Source: DASXAI01 sp963798445
Lineage (GTDB): Bacteria; Actinomycetota; Acidimicrobiia; Acidimicrobiales; Ilumatobacteraceae
NCBI GenBank assembly: GCA_963798445.1
Contig: CAWCTH010000011.1
Location: 434,001-498,000 of the forward strand
Length of the DNA: 64,000 nucleotides
Reading direction: 5' to 3'
Numbering within the stretch: the first letter of the stretch is position 1; each line of letters begins with the position of its first letter. The notes beneath the pieces were generated by a model, which searched no databases, was not told where the DNA came from, and saw nothing but the letters and a program-made list of their open reading frames with translations. Below, piece after piece: positions 25,018 through 33,788 of this stretch. Made by a program: the position numbers and the translations under genes.

Positions 25018-26084
25018 ACGAGTTCGTCTACGACGCCCTCGCCGGACGGGTGGTGTTCGGTGATGGCACGGTGGGCCGCGTGCCGGACGAGGCCGGTCTC
25101 CTCGGCGGCGGGCGGGTCTTCCTCATCGCTGATGCCCAGGCGAGGGCCATCGCCGACGACGTGGCCTGCGCTCTCGCCGCGCGGCTGGTCGCACGCTGGG
25201 ACGAGGTCGCCCAGCACGTGCCCACCGGGCTGGCCGAACGGGCCCGGCGGGCGGCGGGCGAGGCCGGCGCCGATCTGCTCGTGTGCATCGGTGGCGGCTC
25301 CTCGACCGGTCTGGCCAAGGCCATCGCCCTCACGACCGACGTGCCCATCCTGGCCGTGCCGACGACCTATGCGGGTAGCGAGATGACGCCCATCTACGGC
25401 CTCACGGGCGAGCACAAGCAGACCGGACGCTCGCTGGCCGTGCTGCCCAAGACGGTGATCTACGACCCGCTGCTCACCCTCGGGTTGCCGCCGGGCGTCA
25501 CGGCCGCCAGCGCGTTCAACGCCATCGCCCACTGCGTGGAGGCGCTCTACGGACCGGGGCACAACCCCATCACGTCGCTCATGGCGCTCGAAGGCATCCG
25601 CGCCATCGCACGGTCGTTGCCCGTTGCGGTGGCCGACGGCGCTGATGTCGACAGCCGCCGTGATCTGCTCTACGGCGCCTGGCTGGCCGGGGTCAGCCTC
25701 GCCACGACGGGCACCGCGCTGCACCACAAGCTGTGCCACGCGCTGGGTGGCACCTACGACCTCGTGCACGGCGACGTGAACGCCGTCGTGCTGCCGCACG
25801 CGGTGGCGTACAACACGCCGGGCGCGCCAGCCGAGATGCGCGGTGTCGCCGAGGCACTGGGCGCCCCCGACGGCGATGCCGCTGGAGCGCTCCACGATCT
25901 CGCCGTCGCCATCGGCGCGCCGACGGACCTCGGCGCCATCGGCATGCCCTACGAGGGACTGGACGAGGCCGCCGCCCGCGCCGCCGCCGACACGACGGTG
26001 AACCCGGTACCGGTCGACGCCCAGTCGGTCCGTTCGCTCCTGGAGCAGGCCTGGCGCGGTGAACGGCCCTCAGTCATCGCATGA
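25014..26084 (+). CDS. Maleylacetate reductase (iron-containing alcohol dehydrogenase family)
   Basis: The product has 356 residues from MNEFVYDALAGRVVFGDGT. The dinucleotide region contains CIGGGSSTGLAKAIALTTDVPILAVPTTYAGSEMTPIYGLT, whose TYAGSEMTP run is characteristic of maleylacetate reductases. His residues in HCVEALYGPGHNP and LHHKLCHALGGTYDLVHGD are at the usual positions. It reduces maleylacetate to 3-oxoadipate with NAD(P)H, linking ring cleavage to the beta-ketoadipate ending. It overlaps the CoA-transferase B gene (ATGA) and is followed after 18 bases by the thiolase gene. Confidence 0.9.
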   Translation: MNEFVYDALAGRVVFGDGTVGRVPDEAGLLGGGRVFLIADAQARAIADDVACALAARLVARWDEVAQHVPTGLAERARRAAGEAGADLLVCIGGGSSTGLAKAIALTTDVPILAVPTTYAGSEMTPIYGLTGEHKQTGRSLAVLPKTVIYDPLLTLGLPPGVTAASAFNAIAHCVEALYGPGHNPITSLMALEGIRAIARSLPVAVADGADVDSRRDLLYGAWLAGVSLATTGTALHHKLCHALGGTYDLVHGDVNAVVLPHAVAYNTPGAPAEMRGVAEALGAPDGDAAGALHDLAVAIGAPTDLGAIGMPYEGLDEAAARAAADTTVNPVPVDAQSVRSLLEQAWRGERPSVIA

Positions 26085-26102
26085 GACCCATAGGAGGTCG
26101 GG

Positions 26103-27320
26103 ATGACCGGTGATGTGTTCCTCTGTGAGGCCGTACGCACGCCGATCGGACGCGCCGGCGGCGCATTGGCGGCGACGCGACCCGACGACCTGGCCGCCAC
26201 CGCGGTGCGGGCGGTCGTCGAGCGCTGCCCCTCGCTCGATCCGGCTGATGTCGACGACGTGTGGTTCGGCGACGCCAACGGTGCCGGCGAGGACAACCGC
26301 GACGTGGCCCGCATGGCGGTGCTGCTGGCCGGCCTGCCCACCTCGGTGCCCGGCGCGACGGTGAACCGCCTGTGCGGCTCCGGCATGGAGGCGGTGATCG
26401 AGGCCAGCCGCGCCATCGCCGTGGGCGACGCCGACATCGCGCTGGCCGGCGGCGTGGAGTCCATGAGCCGGGCGCCGTGGGTGCTGCTCAAGCCCGAGCG
26501 CGCCTATCCCACCGGCCACGAGCAGCTCTGGAGCACCACCCTCGGTTGGCGCATGGTGAACCCGCGCATGCCGGCGGCCTGGACGATCTCGCTGGGCGAG
26601 GGAGCCGAGGTGCTGGCCGACAAGTACGGCCTGGCGCGCGAGGCGCAGGATGCCTTCGCGCTGCAGTCGCACCAGCGGGCGGCGGCGGCGTGGGACGCCG
26701 GCGCCTTCGATGCCGAGGTGGTGGCGGTGCCCGGCGCCACGCTCGAGCGCGACGAGTGCATCCGTGCCGACTCGTCGCTGGAGCGACTGGCGACGTTGCG
26801 GCCGGCGTTCCGCCCGGACGGCACGGTGACGGCCGGCAACTCGTCGCCCTTGAACGACGGCGCCGCCGCGCTGGTGCTGGCGTCGGGCGAGGGCATGGCC
26901 CGTGGCGGGCTGACGCCCCTGGCCCGCGTCGTGAGCCGGGCGACGACGGGTGTCGAGCCACCGCTGTTCGGCATCGGTCCCGTGTCGGCGGCACGGTTGG
27001 CGTTGCGGCGCGCCGGCGTCGACTGGGGTGATCTGGCGGCGGTCGAGTTGAACGAAGCGTTCGCGGCGCAGTCGCTGGCCTGTCTGGCCGAGTGGCCCGA
27101 GCTCGACCCGGCGATCGTGAACCCTCTTGGTGGTGCCATCGCCCTCGGCCATCCACTGGGCTGCTCGGGTGCCCGCATCGTCACCACGCTGGTGCATCAC
27201 CTGGCCCGCACCGGCGGGCGCTACGGCCTGGCCGCCATGTGCATCGGGGTGGGGCAAGGCATCGCCATGGTGCTCGAGCGCGCCGAGAGCCGCGGCCCCG
27301 GGCGGGGAACCCGTCGATAG
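26103..27320 (+). CDS. Thiolase, probably 3-oxoadipyl-CoA thiolase
   Basis: The product has 405 residues from MTGDVFLCEAVRTPIGRAGG. The nucleophile Cys91 is in VNRLCGSGMEAV; the active-site NEAFAAQ, GGAIALGHPLGCSGARI and the general-base Cys in AAMCIGVGQGIAM are intact. It splits 3-oxoadipyl-CoA into succinyl-CoA and acetyl-CoA, the last step of the pathway encoded upstream (PcaF-like). Sequence alone would allow acetyl-CoA C-acetyltransferase activity; the operon position supports the PcaF role. RBS GGAGG is five bases upstream. Confidence 0.88.
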   Translation: MTGDVFLCEAVRTPIGRAGGALAATRPDDLAATAVRAVVERCPSLDPADVDDVWFGDANGAGEDNRDVARMAVLLAGLPTSVPGATVNRLCGSGMEAVIEASRAIAVGDADIALAGGVESMSRAPWVLLKPERAYPTGHEQLWSTTLGWRMVNPRMPAAWTISLGEGAEVLADKYGLAREAQDAFALQSHQRAAAAWDAGAFDAEVVAVPGATLERDECIRADSSLERLATLRPAFRPDGTVTAGNSSPLNDGAAALVLASGEGMARGGLTPLARVVSRATTGVEPPLFGIGPVSAARLALRRAGVDWGDLAAVELNEAFAAQSLACLAEWPELDPAIVNPLGGAIALGHPLGCSGARIVTTLVHHLARTGGRYGLAAMCIGVGQGIAMVLERAESRGPGRGTRR

Positions 27321-27364
27321 CCTCGGGCGTTGACTCGATGTCCATTGATGTCCAAGGAGAAACG

Positions 27365-28306
27365 ATGCGCGTTCGGATAGCGGCCATTGGAGCGTCGGTG
27401 GCACTGGCGATCGGCGGTCTGGCTGCGTGCTCGAGCGACCGCCAGGACGTGGTGCGCTCCGACGCCGGCACCGTGGCGGCGGCCGGCGCCAACGGTCCGG
27501 CCGAGGCGCTCAAGTCCGCCGCCCAGAAGACGGTCGACGCCGGCACCGCGAAGGTGGCGATGACCCTGGACGTGAGCGGTGTGCCGGGCCTGGGCTCGAC
27601 CAACCTGACCGTGGACGGCGAAATCGACACGAAGGCGGGCGAGTCCAGCTTCACCTTCGATCTGTCGAAGCTGGCGGCGGCCTTGCCGGCGTCGGAGCAG
27701 ACGGGGGTGGGTGCCATCCTGGGCGACGGCAAGGTCGACGTGGTGACTGACGGCAGCGACGTCTACCTGAAGCTCGGTGGGCTTTCCACCATCCTTGGTG
27801 CCACGTCGAACCAGACATGGATCAAGATCAGCGCCGACTCCCCGGCGGCCGGCGCCGTCGGTGTGCCGCTCGGCGACGGCACCGAGGTGCTGAAGCTGCT
27901 CCAGCAGGCCGGCGACGTGAAGGTCGTCGGCACGGAGCAGGTGCGCGGCGTCGACACCACCCACTACCAAGGCACCCTCGACGTAGCTACCGCCCTGTCG
28001 CAGGCCAGCGCCGAGGACCGGGCCAAGGCCGAGTCCGAGCTGGGCAAGGTGGGCATCGACCCGTCGGCCGCCTCCGTTCCGGTCGACGTCTGGATCGGCA
28101 CCGACGACGGTCTGGTGCACAAGCTGCAGGTCGGCGTGCAGGGGCTGGAGACCACCAGCCCGAGCGCCGCCGGCGCGGTGGCAGGCACGTTCACGCTGGA
28201 GCTGTTCGACTTCGGGCAGCCCGTGTCGATCACCGTGCCGTCGCCCGACCAGGTGTTCGAGGTGGACCCGTCCATGCTCGGCGGCCTGGCCCACCTCGCC
28301 GGCTGA
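27365..28306 (+). CDS. LprG/LppX-like lipoprotein
   Basis: The product has 313 residues from MRVRIAAIGASVALAIG, with signal peptide and lipobox GLAAC (lipidated Cys about 21). The mature protein has alternating strands of the LppX/LprAFG type: TAKVAMTLDVSGVPGLGSTNLTVDGEIDTK, VVTDGSDVYLKLGG, YQGTLDVATALSQ, VDVWIGTDDGLVHKLQV. In mycobacteria such proteins carry lipids to the cell surface; that role is inferred here. An AAGGAG site precedes the ATG. It is followed by dispersed repeat copy A, which probably ends transcription. Confidence 0.82.
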   Translation: MRVRIAAIGASVALAIGGLAACSSDRQDVVRSDAGTVAAAGANGPAEALKSAAQKTVDAGTAKVAMTLDVSGVPGLGSTNLTVDGEIDTKAGESSFTFDLSKLAAALPASEQTGVGAILGDGKVDVVTDGSDVYLKLGGLSTILGATSNQTWIKISADSPAAGAVGVPLGDGTEVLKLLQQAGDVKVVGTEQVRGVDTTHYQGTLDVATALSQASAEDRAKAESELGKVGIDPSAASVPVDVWIGTDDGLVHKLQVGVQGLETTSPSAAGAVAGTFTLELFDFGQPVSITVPSPDQVFEVDPSMLGGLAHLAG

Positions 28307-28328
28307 CCCCGGCCCCGCCCGCCACCTT

Positions 28329-28383
28329 GGCGAACTGACGCGCTTTTTGGTCGTCTGCGGCACACAACGCGCATCAGTTCGCC
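28329..28383. repeat. Dispersed inverted repeat, copy A
   Basis: A 55-bp element with arms GGCGAACTGACGCGC and GCGCATCAGTTCGCC that pair with one mismatch; the core is TGCGGCACACA. It sits between two convergent genes (lipoprotein and universal stress protein) and could stop transcription from both sides. Confidence 0.75.
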
Positions 28384-28391
28384 AGCTTGAG

Positions 28392-28814
28392 CTAGGGCAC
28401 GACGAGGACGGGTACCGGCGACAGGTTGACCAGCGCCGTGGCCGTCGAGCCGAGCACCGAGGGGGAGGCCAGTCCCTGGCCCCGGCTGCCGACCACGATC
28501 ATTTCGATCGGCGCCTCCTGGAGGAAGTTCAGCACCACCTCGGCCGGCCGGCCCAGCCGCACGCTGAACGACCAGGACAGATGGCGATGGTCGAGCAGGT
28601 TCCGAGCTTCGGCGTGGGCCTGGTCCTCGAGCGCTGCCATCGTCTCCGAGAGCGGTCCTGGCATCGGCCCGCCGTCGGCGGCACCGCTGAACCCTTCGAG
28701 CGAGCGGGCGTGCAGCACGTCGATGTGACCGCCGAACGCCTCGACCAGTCGGGCGGTCATCTCGAGGGCGCGCCACGACTCAGGCGATCCGTCGACGCCC
28801 ACGGCGATGTTCAT
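28392..28814 (-). CDS. Universal stress protein (UspA family)
   Basis: The product has 140 residues from MNIAVGVDGSPESWRALEMT. It is a single Usp domain with the ATP-binding pattern near the end: IVVGSRGQGLASPSVLGSTATALVNLSPVPVLVVP (G-2x-G-9x-G-S/T). The N-terminal GVDGS supplies the phosphate-contacting Asp. Cytoplasmic, usually induced on starvation or hypoxia; the partner is unknown. It diverges from the ABC-F gene and is convergent with the lipoprotein gene across repeat copy A. Confidence 0.9.
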   Translation of the reverse strand: MNIAVGVDGSPESWRALEMTARLVEAFGGHIDVLHARSLEGFSGAADGGPMPGPLSETMAALEDQAHAEARNLLDHRHLSWSFSVRLGRPAEVVLNFLQEAPIEMIVVGSRGQGLASPSVLGSTATALVNLSPVPVLVVP

Positions 28815-28925
28815 CGCCGAGACGGTAGTGGGAGCGCACGCCGGCGGCACCGGTAGCCTGACGCCGTGGAGTGAGCGCACCGACCCGCCCCTGATCCGTC
28901 CCTCGGCCTGCGGAGGTCTGCTCAC

Positions 28926-30574
28926 ATGGCATCCCGTCACGCCACCGTCTTGGCGCGTGGCATCACCGTCACCCACGGCCGGCGGCCCGTGCTGACCGAC
29001 GTCGACCTCACCGTCGCGCCCGGGCATCGCATCGGCGTGATCGGCCCGAACGGCGTCGGCAAATCGACGTTGCTGCGCGTGCTCGCCGGCACGGAACGGC
29101 CCGAGCGCGGCACGGTCACGCTGGCGCCGCCAGACGCCGCCGTCGGCTACCTCCCGCAGGAGCCCGACCGGCGGATGGGCGAGGCGGTGCGGGCGTTCCT
29201 GGCCCGCCGCAGCGGCGTCGGCGCGGCGACGGCCGAACTGGACGGCGCCACCTTGGCCATGGCGGCAGGCGATCCCCGAGCCGACGACCGCTACGCCAGC
29301 GCCCTCGAACGCTGGCTCGCCCTCGGCGGCCCCGACTTCGACGCTCGGGTCGGTGAGACCTGGGCCGAACTAGGGCTGCCGGGCGACGTCCTCGATCGAC
29401 CCATGACGTCGCTCTCGGGTGGCCAGGCGGCCCGGGCGGAGCTGGCCGCCACCCTGCTGAGCCGGTTCGACGTGTTCTTGCTGGACGAGCCGACGAACGA
29501 CCTCGACCTCGACGGTCTGGCCCGCCTGGAGGCGTTCGTGATGGGGCTGGAGGCCGGCCTGGTGGTGGTGAGCCACGACCGCGCCTTCCTGGAGCGCACC
29601 GTGACCAGCGTCTTGGAGATCGAGGAGCAGCGCCACACCGCCAGCCGCTTCGACGGCGGTTGGGAGGCCTACGTCCACGAGCGCACTGCCGCCCGTCACC
29701 TGGCCGAGGAGGCCTACACCAACTACGTGGAGCAGCGGGAGTCGTTGTCCGAGCGCTCGCGGCGGCAGCGGGCGTGGTCGCACGCGGGCGTGACCAAGGC
29801 CAAGAAGAACCCCTCCGACGGCGACAAGAACATCAAGCGCGGCCGGATCGCCAGCGCCGAGGCCCGCGCCGGCGACGCTCGCCGCACCGACAGGGCCATC
29901 GAGCGCCTGGCACCGGTCGCCAAACCTTGGGAGGGGTGGGAGCTGCGGTTGGCCATTGCCGAGTCCGGACGTAGCGGCGAGGTCGTGGCCCGCCTGACCG
30001 GTCTCGTGGTGGATCGGGGTGGGTTCCGGCTGGGCCCGGTCGACCTCGAGGTGGCCCGCGGCGACCGCCTGGCGCTCGTGGGCCCGAACGGGGGCGGCAA
30101 GACGACCCTGCTGCAAGCGATGCTCGGACGCCTGACGCCGAGTGCAGGGGAGGCCTGGCTGGGGCCGGGCGTGGTGGTCGGGGAGCTGGATCAGGCCCGC
30201 GCCCTGCTCGTGGCCGAGCGGCCGCTCGTCGACTCGTTCCCGGCGGCCACCGGCTGGACGCTGAGCGAGGCCCGCACGCTGCTGGCCAAGTTCGGGTTAG
30301 CGGCCAACGAGGTGGGGCGGCCGCTGTCGTCGCTCTCACCCGGCGAGCGGACTCGGGCGGTGCTGGCCCTGCTGTCGGCCCGCGGGGTGAACACCCTGGT
30401 CCTGGACGAGCCGACGAACCACCTGGACCTACCGGCGATCGAGCAGCTGGAGCAGGCGCTGGCCACCTTCGAGGGCACGTTGCTGCTGGTCACCCACGAC
30501 CGGCGGCTGCTGGAGTCGGTCGAGATCACCGCGTCGTCGAGGTCCACGACGGCCAGGTGCACGAGCGGCACTGA
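28926..30574 (+). CDS. ABC-F family ATPase, last codons shifted by a one-base deletion
   Basis: Tandem ABC protein without membrane segments. Domain 1: Walker A GPNGVGKST, signature LSGGQAARAEL, Walker B VFLLDEPTNDLD, VVSHDRAFLE. Linker with a Lys/Arg-rich helix (TKAKKNPSDGDKNIKRGRI). Domain 2: GPNGGGKTT, LSPGERTR, LVLDEPTNHLD, VTHDRRLLE. ABC-F proteins act on ribosomes. After ESVEIT the frame is lost: adding one C at about 30530 (ATCACC|GCGTCG) gives RVVEVHDGQVHERH and a stop at 30574. As given, the frame runs on to 31058 through the opposite-strand thioesterase gene, which is not credible. The first domain is Q-loop-normal. Confidence 0.85.
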
Positions 30575-30589
30575 GCGCGCACGCGGCCG

Positions 30590-31399
30590 TCAGCGGGTGT
30601 CGACGAGCAGGCTCTGCGCGGCCCGGCCGAAGCGGCCGCCCAGGTCGTACAGCGAGCTCTCGGCCATGCCCACGCCTCGAGGCCCGAGGTCCGAGCGGCT
30701 CCGCATCCCGATCCACTCGCCCACGGGCAGGCGCCACACGTGGACCGACAGCTCCGGGTTGATGAACATGTGGGTGTCGAAGCCCACGACCCCCGACACC
30801 CCGTTGCCCATGTCCGACAGCGCCACCGTCCGCTGGAGTGGCGACGGCTCCTCGCCGGCCACGAGAGGCGCCCGCAACCGGCCCCAGAACCCGACCGGAC
30901 CCGGCTCGGTCCAGTTGCCCTCGACGAAGCGCAGCTCGATGCCATCCTGGTGGAAGGCCACATCGGCCTCGAGCAGCGAGGTCCCTGGCCCCGCCGTCTC
31001 CGGCCCGGCGGGCGCCGCTTCGGGCACCAGCAGCGGCCCGCGCCGCGGGTCCTCGTAGGGCAGGGCGACCGGGGCCTCGCGGATGCGCAGCGCCCGGGCC
31101 CGGGCCAGCTCGGTGCCGGTGGCGGCGTGGTGGATGACCGCCTCCACGAGCTGTACCTTCCGTCCCGGCCGCACGACCTGGCAGCGCACCACGAGTGGCT
31201 CGATGGGGATGGGTCGCAGTAGCTCCACGGTGATGCGGGCGACCGCCATCACGACGCCGTCGGGCGGCTCGGCCTGCTCGACGGCGCGGGCCAGCAGGGC
31301 CGACGGCGGGCCTCCGTGCATGGCCCTCGGGTCCCATGGCCCTCGGGCGAGGGCGGTCGGGACCAGGGTGTCGCCGTCTGGCTCGAAGATGGCGGTCAC
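30590..31399 (-). CDS. Acyl-CoA thioesterase-like (double hot-dog) protein
   Basis: The product has 269 residues from a GTG start. Two hot-dog halves: the first has RGPWDPRAMHGGPPSALLARAVE and ITVELLRPIPIEPLVVRCQVVRPGRKVQLVEA; the second has LSDMGNGVSGVVGFDTHMFINPELSVHVWRLPVGEW and a terminal SSLYDLGGRFGRAAQSLLV. This is the TesB-like/acyl-CoA thioesterase 'thioesterase family' layout common in actinobacteria. It would hydrolyse an acyl-CoA; chain length is unknown. Its first base is the last base of the LLM oxidoreductase stop codon, so the two form one operon. Confidence 0.85.
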   Translation of the reverse strand: MTAIFEPDGDTLVPTALARGPWDPRAMHGGPPSALLARAVEQAEPPDGVVMAVARITVELLRPIPIEPLVVRCQVVRPGRKVQLVEAVIHHAATGTELARARALRIREAPVALPYEDPRRGPLLVPEAAPAGPETAGPGTSLLEADVAFHQDGIELRFVEGNWTEPGPVGFWGRLRAPLVAGEEPSPLQRTVALSDMGNGVSGVVGFDTHMFINPELSVHVWRLPVGEWIGMRSRSDLGPRGVGMAESSLYDLGGRFGRAAQSLLVDTR

Positions 31400-32301
31400 T
31401 AGTTCTGGAGATGGAGGAGCTCGTCGGCCAGCCAGGCCAGGTGGTCGGGCAGCGCGTCGGGGTCGGGCTCGGCGATGGGCAACACCACGAACTTCGAGAA
31501 GTCGACGTCGACGAAGGCCTCGATGCGGTCGCGCAGCGCGGCGATGCCGTTGGGCACCAGCACCGAGGGGTCGGCCAGATCGGCCCGGCGCTTGCCCAGG
31601 GCGCTCAGCACGGCGTCCGGCACCGCACCGAGGGCATAGGGGATGAGGACGCCGTAGTGCTCCGGGTCGATGGCCCGGTCGTGGGCGGCGGCGGTCTCCT
31701 CCACCACCTTGCGCCCGGTGGCCACGTCGTCGGGGAGGACGAACGAGGGCAACCAGCCGTCGGCCAGGCGACCGACGCGGCGCAGCTCCGATGGGGCGAT
31801 GCCGCCGAGCCAGATGTCAGGGGGCTGCTGCTTCGGCTTGGGCAGCACCCGCACGCCCTCGAAGTGGAAGCGGGTGCCGTCGTGGTCGACCGCATCCTCG
31901 AGCCACAGCCGCCGGATGAGCGGCAGCGCCTCGTCGAACCATGCCGCCCGGTCACCGCGGGCCACGCCGAACGCCTGCTGCTCGTGCGGATCGGCCACGC
32001 CCAGGCCGAACGCCGGCAACAACCGGCCCCCGGACAAGCGATCGAGGCTGGCCAGCTCCTTGGCCACGAGCACCGGGTTGCGTCCCGGCAGCACCATGAC
32101 GGCGGTGCCGAACTTCAGCTTGGTGGTTCGCCCGGCGGCGTAGGCCATGGCCACGACCGGGTCGGGGCTCTCCCCGCCGATGCGTTCCGACACCCACAGG
32201 CTGTCGAAGTGGAGCTGCTCCAGCGCGTCCACGGCTTCGCCGAAGCGCTCGTCGTTCACAAGGGTGCGGACACCAAGACCGAACCCGATGCGGATCTTCA
32301 C
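31399..32301 (-). CDS. LLM-class flavin/F420-dependent oxidoreductase
   Basis: The product has 300 residues of the bacterial luciferase-like TIM barrel: GVRTLVNDERFGEAVDALEQLHFDSLWVSERIGG, TTKLKFGTAVMVLPGRNPVLVAKELASLDRLSGGRLLPAFGLG, PPDIWLGGIAPSELRRVGRLADGWLPSFV. In actinobacteria of this kind the coenzyme is often F420 rather than FMN, but the sequence alone does not settle it. The substrate is unknown. It is upstream of and coupled to the thioesterase gene, which hints at acyl-CoA or lipid metabolism. Confidence 0.87.
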   Translation of the reverse strand: MKIRIGFGLGVRTLVNDERFGEAVDALEQLHFDSLWVSERIGGESPDPVVAMAYAAGRTTKLKFGTAVMVLPGRNPVLVAKELASLDRLSGGRLLPAFGLGVADPHEQQAFGVARGDRAAWFDEALPLIRRLWLEDAVDHDGTRFHFEGVRVLPKPKQQPPDIWLGGIAPSELRRVGRLADGWLPSFVLPDDVATGRKVVEETAAAHDRAIDPEHYGVLIPYALGAVPDAVLSALGKRRADLADPSVLVPNGIAALRDRIEAFVDVDFSKFVVLPIAEPDPDALPDHLAWLADELLHLQN

Positions 32302-32354
32302 GCACCGAAACTACTGCCGTACCCCGGAAACCAGCGACCTGTGGACGGTTCTGA

Positions 32355-32588
32355 TCAGCGGTGGCGTGGCTCAGCGGCGCTGTGCATCCGGTGCAGCTCG
32401 GGCCGGGCGGGCGGCAGCGACAGGCCGATGGCGAGGCCGATGACGGCGGTGGCCACCACGATGGGCGCCGGCGCAACCCCGGCGAAGCGATACAGCGCCG
32501 CTCCGACCGCGGCCGCCAGGAGGCTGCTCACCATCGCCACCCGCACCACGAGAGGCCAAGCCGCTCGATCCACCGCCTCGTTTCGCAT
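32355..32588 (-). CDS. Small two-helix membrane protein
   Basis: The product has 77 residues from MRNEAVDRAAWPLVVRVAMV. Two hydrophobic segments (VVRVAMVSSLLAAAVGAALYRF and PAPIVVATAVIGLAIGLSL) are separated by a short loop, with a charged tail. Function unknown. It is divergent from the SDR gene and lies 53 bases upstream of the LLM gene on the same strand, so it may share that transcript. A further upstream in-frame extension exists but reads poorly. Confidence 0.6.
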   Translation of the reverse strand: MRNEAVDRAAWPLVVRVAMVSSLLAAAVGAALYRFAGVAPAPIVVATAVIGLAIGLSLPPARPELHRMHSAAEPRHR

Positions 32589-32701
32589 CGCCGTTGCGCT
32601 CACGAACGAATAGACCCCGATCGGCGCTCTGGGATGCGCGAAAAATCGGAAAGTCACGCAACTGCAACCGGTGGGGCCCGCCCGTCCTACGCTCGCGGAC
32701 C

Positions 32702-33475
32702 ATGTCACCAGCCTTGGATCCGCTCGCCCCTTTTCGCGTCGACGGCCGCGTGGCCATCGTGACCGGCGCGTCCAGTGGGCTGGGGGACCGCTTCGCCCGG
32801 GTGCTCCAGGCGGCTGGGGCTCAGGTGGTGCTGGCGGCGAGGCGCAAGGACCGTCTGGACGCGCTGGCCGAGGAGCTGCCCGGCAGCCTGGCGGTGGCGG
32901 CCGACCTGGCCGTCGCCGGGGATCGGGAGCGCCTCGTGGCCAGCACCCTCGATGCCTTCGGCACGGTCGACATCCTGGTGAACAACGCCGGGCTGGGGAC
33001 GAAGATAGCGATCGAGGACGAGGATCTCGACTGGTTCCGCCAGGTGATGGAGGTCAACGTCACGGCGTGCTGGCACCTGGCCAAGCTGGTCGGGCCGACC
33101 ATGGTGGCCAAGCGGTCGGGCAGCATCGTGAACATCGCGTCGATGCTCGGCCTCGTCTCCGCCGCGCCGGTCAAGGAGGCCCACTACGCCGCTAGCAAGG
33201 GCGCCGTCGTGAACCTCACCCGCGAGCTGGCGGTGCAGTGGGCCCGCAAGGGCGTGCGGGTCAATGCGCTGTGCCCGGGCTGGTTCCCGTCGGAGATGAC
33301 GGCCGGCATGGAGACGGACCCGGGTGCGCAGGCGTACATCCAGAACAACTCCCCGATGCCTCGCATGGGTGAGGAACACGAGCTGGACGGCCCGCTGCTA
33401 CTGCTGGCCTCCGACGCCGGCAGCTTCATGACCGGCCAGATGCTGATCGTCGACGGAGGCTGGACCGCCCACTGA
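32702..33475 (+). CDS. Short-chain dehydrogenase/reductase
   Basis: The product has 257 residues from MSPALDPLAPFRVDGRVAIV. Classical SDR: cofactor motif TGASSGLG, NNAG in DILVNNAGLG, catalytic Ser in NIASMLG, Tyr and Lys in YAASKGAVV, and a C-terminal VDGGWTAH. The residue after the second strand (AARRKDRL) is basic, which favours NADP(H). It oxidises an alcohol or reduces a ketone; the substrate is unknown. Starts 113 bases from the divergent small membrane gene, with a TACGCT -10-like site 12 bases upstream. Confidence 0.9.
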   Translation: MSPALDPLAPFRVDGRVAIVTGASSGLGDRFARVLQAAGAQVVLAARRKDRLDALAEELPGSLAVAADLAVAGDRERLVASTLDAFGTVDILVNNAGLGTKIAIEDEDLDWFRQVMEVNVTACWHLAKLVGPTMVAKRSGSIVNIASMLGLVSAAPVKEAHYAASKGAVVNLTRELAVQWARKGVRVNALCPGWFPSEMTAGMETDPGAQAYIQNNSPMPRMGEEHELDGPLLLLASDAGSFMTGQMLIVDGGWTAH

Positions 33476-33788
33476 GTCGTCGCCGCCGGAGGCGAGCTGA
33501 GGCGCGTCGCTGTCGGCTACCCCGAAACGTGTTTGCTCGCTCGGCCGGGCGGCGGCGCCAAGCGCACCGTTCGGGGCCACCTCGTCGCTCGGCGAGCTCT
33601 CGTTCACTCGAGGATCACGGCGAGTGGGCAGCGGTCCGATGGTTCTCGGTGCCGATCGGCTTCTCGGTGCGTGGCAGCACCAGATCTGCCGAAGTGCAAC
33701 GAGAATCGGCGCAGGCCGCCGTTGCCGACTACGGATCGTGACAACGATCGTTGCGGCCCGATGCGCGCCGGCAAGGTCGTGGCGCCAA
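33476..33788. other. Intergenic region of 313 bases between convergent genes
   Basis: It holds the two-unit TTCTCGGTGC element (33643-33705) and, at 33490, a stretch resembling one arm of the dispersed 55-bp repeat (GGCGAGCTGAGGCGCG) without a matching right arm. No convincing gene is seen; the short open frames are Arg/Ser-rich. Confidence 0.6.
33643..33705. repeat. TTCTCGGTGC repeat element, copy 1
   Basis: TTCTCGGTGC occurs at 33643 and 33661 (period 18), with GCAACGAGAA, a near-inverted copy, at 33696-33705. The 28-bp two-unit block matches that at 52576-52603 in 25 positions, including the spacer ATCnGC. Confidence 0.6.

Noticed and set aside
28926..31058. A 710-residue ABC-F protein running through the thioesterase gene
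   Set aside because: The C-terminal 160 residues are opposite a conserved gene and appear only because of the one-base deletion at about 30530.
33490..33540. GGCGAGCTGAGGCGCG as a sixth copy of the dispersed repeat
   Set aside because: Only the left arm resembles the family; no right arm TCAGTTCG-type sequence follows within 60 bases.
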